From positions 83,168 through 147,167 of the forward strand of contig NZ_JACHXP010000010.1 in assembly GCF_014192215.1 (NCBI RefSeq): a DNA stretch of 64,000 bases. The letters are read 5' to 3'. A program made the position numbers and the translations under genes. Shown here piece by piece: positions 60,963 to 64,000 of the stretch. The stretch is from Halomonas cerina. GTDB lineage: Bacteria; Pseudomonadota; Gammaproteobacteria; Pseudomonadales; Halomonadaceae. Positions within the stretch are counted from its first letter, which is position 1. Every line of letters begins with the position of its first letter. The notes under the pieces were generated by a model. That model was not told where the DNA came from. It worked only from the letters and a program-made list of their open reading frames with translations, and ran no database searches.

Positions 60963-61652
60963 ATGCCGTCTCCACGCTCATCACGGGGCGGGGCCGGGCG
61001 CCGCCTCCTTGCCCTCGGCCTCGCCTGCGTCCTGTCTCTCTGGCCACTGCTGAGCCCGGCCCACCCTCACGGCTGGGTGGACGTCTCGGTGCGCGTGCAG
61101 ATGGATGAGCGCGGTCGGGTCGAGGCCCTGCACCAGCGCTGGCGCCTCGATCCCTTCTACAGCCTGCTGCTGCTGGAGGAGCTGAGAGCCGCCCAGGGCG
61201 AGGCCCCGATGGAGGCCCGCCTCGACCAGCTCGGCGTGGAAATACGTCACAACCTGTCACCACAGCACTACTTCACCCACGTCACTCAAGACGGCGAGGC
61301 GGTCGAGCTGGGCGAGGTCGACGACTTCACCACCCTGGAGCGAGACGGCCGTGTCGTCCTCATGTTCCGGCTGCCGCTGGCCGAACCCCTGCCATTGGAC
61401 CAGGCCGCGATGCACTACCGGATCTATGACCCGACCTACTATATCGAGGTGCTGCATGAGGCGGATGGCGACACACCCCGGCCGGACGCGCTGCGCGTGA
61501 CGGGAGGCGACTGCGCCACGCGCATCATCGCCGCCGACCCCGACCCGGTCCAGGTCACCGAGGCGGCGAGCCTGGACCGCACCGAGCGGGCGCCGGAGGG
61601 ACTGGGGCGCTTCTTTGCCGAAACCGGAGAAGTGCGATGCGATCTCCCCTGA
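60963..61652 (+). CDS. DUF1007 family periplasmic protein
   Basis: This 229-residue protein has a signal peptide (RRLLALGLACVLSLWPLLSP, then AHPHGWVDV). The N-terminal AHPHGWVDV is the hallmark of DUF1007, and the mature His probably binds metal. Mid-protein RVEALHQRWRLDPFYSLLLL and VLMFRLPLAEP are also typical. These proteins pair with NicO-type nickel/cobalt transporters, as here. AGGAT precedes ATG 60963; an in-frame ATG at 60891 overlapping the fhuB stop is an alternative but would bury the signal peptide. Confidence 0.9.
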   Translation: MPSPRSSRGGAGRRLLALGLACVLSLWPLLSPAHPHGWVDVSVRVQMDERGRVEALHQRWRLDPFYSLLLLEELRAAQGEAPMEARLDQLGVEIRHNLSPQHYFTHVTQDGEAVELGEVDDFTTLERDGRVVLMFRLPLAEPLPLDQAAMHYRIYDPTYYIEVLHEADGDTPRPDALRVTGGDCATRIIAADPDPVQVTEAASLDRTERAPEGLGRFFAETGEVRCDLP

Positions 61653-62680
61653 CTCCCTCCGGAAGCACCGCGTCCCGGGAACCTGATTCCGCGACGGCCA
61701 TGCGTGGTGCCATGCCACGCCCGCCTCGTCTCCGGTGGCATTGGTTCGTCGGACTAGGCGTGTTAGCGCTGGCGGTGCTCGGCCTGGCCTGGTTCGCCAC
61801 CGACCAAGGCCTCGGGCTGCAGTTGGTTGCCTGGCAGCGAGATCTCCACCGCGCCCTGACGGAGGCGATCGCCTACCTCGACGCCGTTCCCAGCGCGACC
61901 GCCTGGTTGAGCCTGCTCGGCCTCAGCTTCGGTTACGGCGTCTTCCATGCCGCCGGCCCCGGCCACGGCAAGGCAGTGCTCAGCACCTATCTGCTCAGCC
62001 AGGGAGGCGCCCTGCGCCGAGCCCTACTGCTCTCCTGTCTGGCCTCGCTGCTGCAGGCCCTGGTGGCCATCGCCCTGGTCACGGTGCTGGTCCATGGCCT
62101 GGGCTGGCTGACGCGCCAGGCCATGGGTTCGGTGATCTGGCTGGAGCAAGCCAGCTATCTGCTGGTCGCCATGCTGGGGCTCTGGCTGTGCTGGCGCGCA
62201 CTGGCCCACTCGCGTCACCATGCGGCTGCCCATGACCATGATCATGACCACCACGAGTGTGACTGCGCCCATCATCTGACGCCCCGACAGGCTGATGACT
62301 GGCGGAGCGCCCTGGCCGTGGTGGCCTCGATCGGCATACGGCCCTGCAGCGGCAGCGTCTTGCTGGTCGGGGCCGCCTCCCTGCTGGGCCACTACTGGGC
62401 CGGGGTGCTGGCGGTGCTGGCCATGGCGGTGGGAACGGCCCTGACGGTCTCGGCACTGGCCTTGGCCAGCGTGATGGCCAGGGGGTGGGCCGAGCGTCGC
62501 CTGCAGCGCTCACTGCACGGGTCGGGAATCACACGATGCCTCCGCTTGGCCGGCTTCGCGGGGGGCCTGCTTATCCTGATCCTGGGCCTCTCCCTCTTCA
62601 TGGCCGGGATTCACGCTCCCGCGGACATCCCGCTCCTCGACGCGGCCCCTACCTCCTCTTCCTCCCCCTTCGGGGGGTAA
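61637..62680 (+). CDS. NicO-family nickel/cobalt-type transporter
   Basis: This 347-residue membrane protein has about six or seven helices. GYGVFHAAGPGHGKAVLSTY is the signature with conserved His/Asp-like metal residues; a cytoplasmic His cluster (HHAAAHDHDHDHHECDCAHH) follows; SIGIRPCSGSVLLVGAAS is the second family motif. It resembles HoxN/RcnA-type metal transporters acting on nickel, cobalt or possibly zinc. It overlaps the DUF1007 gene by 16 bases and would form a metal-transport unit with it. Confidence 0.88.
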   Translation: MRSPLTPSGSTASREPDSATAMRGAMPRPPRLRWHWFVGLGVLALAVLGLAWFATDQGLGLQLVAWQRDLHRALTEAIAYLDAVPSATAWLSLLGLSFGYGVFHAAGPGHGKAVLSTYLLSQGGALRRALLLSCLASLLQALVAIALVTVLVHGLGWLTRQAMGSVIWLEQASYLLVAMLGLWLCWRALAHSRHHAAAHDHDHDHHECDCAHHLTPRQADDWRSALAVVASIGIRPCSGSVLLVGAASLLGHYWAGVLAVLAMAVGTALTVSALALASVMARGWAERRLQRSLHGSGITRCLRLAGFAGGLLILILGLSLFMAGIHAPADIPLLDAAPTSSSSPFGG

Positions 62681-62698
62681 TCCCATGTCTCATCGAAC

Positions 62699-62857
62699 CG
62701 GTGGTTGGCTTCAAGCGGGTCATAACGTCGTACCGGACATAGCGGGACAGCCGAGTATCGCCATCGATGCTCTCGCCCACGCTACGTCTCGCCCACCGCC
62801 GAGCGTGAGCCCGACCACACCATTCTCGGTGAAGAGGTAATCCAGCCAGACCGAGGC
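62699..62857 (-). pseudogene. fossil internal fragment of a FhuA-like TonB-dependent receptor
   Basis: Read on the minus strand, 62857 to about 62790 translates ASVWLDYLFTENGVVGLTLG with two further Gly, then after a one-base frame change VGESIDGDTRLSRYVRYDVM and TRLKPTT. This follows the late-barrel pattern of FhuA/FoxA-type receptors (ASVWLDYTF...GLTLGxGxRYxGxS...YxxxDxxxRY). Both ends are missing and the frame is broken between GGG and VGES. It is distinct from the intact receptor at 52905-55091, so it is probably the relic of another siderophore receptor. Confidence 0.7.
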
Positions 62858-62899
62858 CTGATGGCCTCGCTACTCGGCGGTGCCTACTTCATGTGGGGC
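62855..62899 (+). pseudogene. diverged second copy of the fhuB 3' end
   Basis: [15 protein letters not shown] is encoded here, against [15 protein letters not shown] at the end of fhuB (60835-60879). The two 45-base stretches differ at six positions. The frame then runs into unrelated residues to a stop at about 62999. This is a C-terminal relic of a FecCD-type permease, directly abutting the receptor fossil on the opposite strand. Confidence 0.8.
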
Positions 62900-62949
62900 T
62901 GCGGTCCACACCTGCCAAGAACTGAGGCCAGGCTCGCCCCATCCGCAAA

Positions 62950-62979
62950 AGAGCCGCGCCTCCGGGGAGGCGCGGCTCT
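62950..62979 (-). terminator. rho-independent terminator of sodA
   Basis: A 13-bp stem AGAGCCGCGCCTC/GAGGCGCGGCTCT with a CGGG loop, followed in the minus direction by TTTT, lies about 22 bases after the sodA stop. Confidence 0.85.
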
Positions 62980-63001
62980 GGCACAGACAGCCGGGTAACC
63001 G

Positions 63002-63613
63002 TCAACCGGTCGCCTTCTGGTAGCGACGTTCGACGTCCTCCCAGTTGATCACGTTGAAGAAGGCCGCCACGTAATCCGGGCGCTTGTTCTGGTACTTCAG
63101 GTAGTAAGCGTGTTCCCAGACATCCAGGCCAAGGACCGGGGTCTTGCCGTCCATGATCGGGCTGTCCTGGTTGAGGGTGTTCTCGACCACCAGCTTGCCG
63201 TCCGGCGTCACGTTGAGCCAGGCCCAGCCACTACCGAAGCGACCGAGTGCGGCCTTGGTGAAGGCGTCCTTGAAAGCATCGAAGCCGTCTAACTCGCTGT
63301 CGATGGCCTGGGCCACCTTGCCTTGGGGTTGGCCTCCCCCTTGGGGCGACATCATCTGCCAGAACATCGAGTGGTTGGCATGGCCACCGCCGTTATTGAT
63401 CACCGCCTGGCGCTTGTCTTCCGGCACACGATCCAGACTGGCGAGCAGTTCCTCGACATCGAGTTCCTCGAGCCCGGTACCCTCGAGCGCTGCATTGAGG
63501 TTGTTGACGTAAGTCTGATGGTGACGGGAGTGGTGGATCTCCATGGTCAGCGCATCGATATACGGCTCCAGGGCGTCATAGCTGTAGGGAAGTTCGGGAA
63601 GGGTATGCGGCAT
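63002..63613 (-). CDS. sodA: superoxide dismutase, Mn type
   Basis: This enzyme dismutates superoxide. The 203-residue protein has metal ligands visible in [20 protein letters not shown] (His), [20 protein letters not shown] (His) and [20 protein letters not shown] (Asp, His). The [11 protein letters not shown] motif and NQDSPIM segment favour Mn over Fe specificity, so I use sodA. The start at 63613 follows GGAGGAG; the frame extends only two residues further to a GTG. A Fur-like box lies upstream, as in many sodA genes. It is preceded by etfA in the same orientation. Confidence 0.93.
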   Translation of the reverse strand: MPHTLPELPYSYDALEPYIDALTMEIHHSRHHQTYVNNLNAALEGTGLEELDVEELLASLDRVPEDKRQAVINNGGGHANHSMFWQMMSPQGGGQPQGKVAQAIDSELDGFDAFKDAFTKAALGRFGSGWAWLNVTPDGKLVVENTLNQDSPIMDGKTPVLGLDVWEHAYYLKYQNKRPDYVAAFFNVINWEDVERRYQKATG

Positions 63614-63693
63614 GATCACTCCTCCGTGCAGATGTCAGGTGAAGTTGAAACCGTCGACACCCATCAGGATGGCAGACTGTTCGCCATGTCGCT

Positions 63694-63708
63694 AATAGTT
63701 CTCGTTAT
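63694..63708 (-). promoter_or_regulatory. Fur-like box upstream of sodA
   Basis: AATAGTTCTCGTTAT matches AATGATTCTCATTAT at 12 of 15 positions, 81 bases upstream of the sodA start in an AT-rich patch. It fits iron-dependent repression of Mn superoxide dismutase. Confidence 0.65.
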
Positions 63709-63751
63709 ATCTTGTATAGCGATCGTTAATCAAGCCCTACCGGATATACAG

Positions 63752-63773
63752 AGGCCGGCCCGGAGGCCGGCCT
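63752..63773 (-). terminator. hairpin after etfA
   Basis: A 9-bp stem AGGCCGGCC/GGCCGGCCT with a CGGA loop lies about 36 bases past the etfA stop, before the sodA promoter. No U-tract is clear. Confidence 0.6.
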
Positions 63774-63808
63774 TCATCTGCGGCAGGGCGTGAAGGCCCC
63801 GACCTTCC

Positions 63809-64000
63809 TTACAGCTTCTGCTCGAGCTCGGGCAGCACCTCGAACAGGTCACCCACTAACCCGTAATCGGCCACCTGGAAGATCGGCGCCTCCTCGTCCT
63901 TGTTAATGGCGACGATCACCTTGGCATCCTTCATGCCCGCCAGGTGCTGGATGGCCCCCGAGATGCCCACGGCGATGTAGAGGTCCGGGGCGACGATCTT
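63809..64000 (-). CDS. etfA: electron transfer flavoprotein subunit alpha (C-terminal part)
   Basis: The last 63 residues are visible and run off the window edge. [40 protein letters not shown] and [20 protein letters not shown] are the FAD-binding C-terminal domain of EtfA. With EtfB it passes electrons from acyl-CoA and other dehydrogenases to the quinone pool through ETF-QO. The etfB gene would lie beyond the window if arranged as usual. Confidence 0.96.
   Translation of the reverse strand, partial: KIVAPDLYIAVGISGAIQHLAGMKDAKVIVAINKDEEAPIFQVADYGLVGDLFEVLPELEQKL

Larger units (their letters stand above)
62681..63001. other. 321-base region between nicO and sodA containing gene fossils
   Basis: No intact gene is here. 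It holds an internal fragment of a TonB-dependent receptor, a copy of the fhuB 3' end and the sodA terminator, each listed separately. A 50-codon plus-strand frame from 62684 is antisense to the receptor fragment and is not called. Confidence 0.8.

Noticed and set aside
62684..62837. 50-codon plus-strand frame after nicO
   Set aside because: It is antisense to the receptor-like fragment, whose minus-strand translation matches a known family pattern better.

Overview
The window is a chromosomal segment of a high-GC gammaproteobacterium. Gene content and order (rpoE-rseA-rseB-mucD-lepA-lepB-rnc-era-recO-pdxJ-acpS, and cysM-rlmD-relA-mazG-ppc opposite a GacS/BarA kinase) resemble Halomonadaceae and their Pseudomonas/Oceanospirillales relatives. 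This placement is inference from synteny and protein style; no rRNA or other taxonomic marker is present. Almost all sequence is coding. No tRNA, rRNA, CRISPR array, intact insertion sequence or prophage was seen.

Layout. 0.3-8.7 kb: a SatD-like/DUF3307 pair behind an AT-rich leader, a stand-alone ATP-grasp enzyme, proS with a good sigma70 promoter, a lytic transglycosylase, a 38-residue membrane protein that looks like the cbb3-oxidase subunit CcoM under FNR/Anr-like sites, a SlyD-type prolyl isomerase, RfaH and an AmpG-like permease. 8.7-15.6 kb: a SEC-C/TPR protein, an ABC1/UbiB-type kinase, topoisomerase III, a ketopantoate reductase and a small outer-membrane barrel. 15.8-19.3 kb: a copper-handling cluster (cupredoxin, MerR/CueR-type operator, CopA, DUF411). 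19.4-27.6 kb: minus-strand cysM-rlmD-relA-mazG-ppc. 27.7-30.4 kb: hybrid kinase GacS/BarA. 30.3-41 kb: a long minus-strand block from rpoE to acpS, covering envelope stress, protein export, translation, RNA processing, recombination and cofactor synthesis. 41.3-47.6 kb: aroG, dinG, rhlB, a small basic protein coupled to xthA, and a periplasmic DUF6746-type protein.

47.7-62.7 kb is an iron-acquisition island. It holds a complete TonB2-type energizing operon (DUF3450, TtpC-like long ExbB, ExbB, ExbD, TonB, TPR protein), a siderophore receptor, an ABC exporter and a divergent fhuCDB ferrichrome-type importer, followed by a DUF1007/NicO metal-transport pair. Fur-like boxes precede the TonB operon, the receptor, the exporter/fhuC divergent region and the Mn-type sodA that follows. 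The right edge enters etfA.

The most notable items are the orphan CcoM-like gene with a well-spaced FNR-type promoter (5.8-6.1 kb) and a fossil locus at 62.70-62.90 kb. There a frameshifted internal fragment of a FhuA-like receptor abuts a second, diverged copy of the fhuB 3' end, suggesting that an ancestral receptor gene was lost when the DUF1007/NicO pair came to lie next to fhuB. Other unexplained structure includes REP-like palindromes between recO and era and a six-copy heptamer repeat in front of pdxJ.
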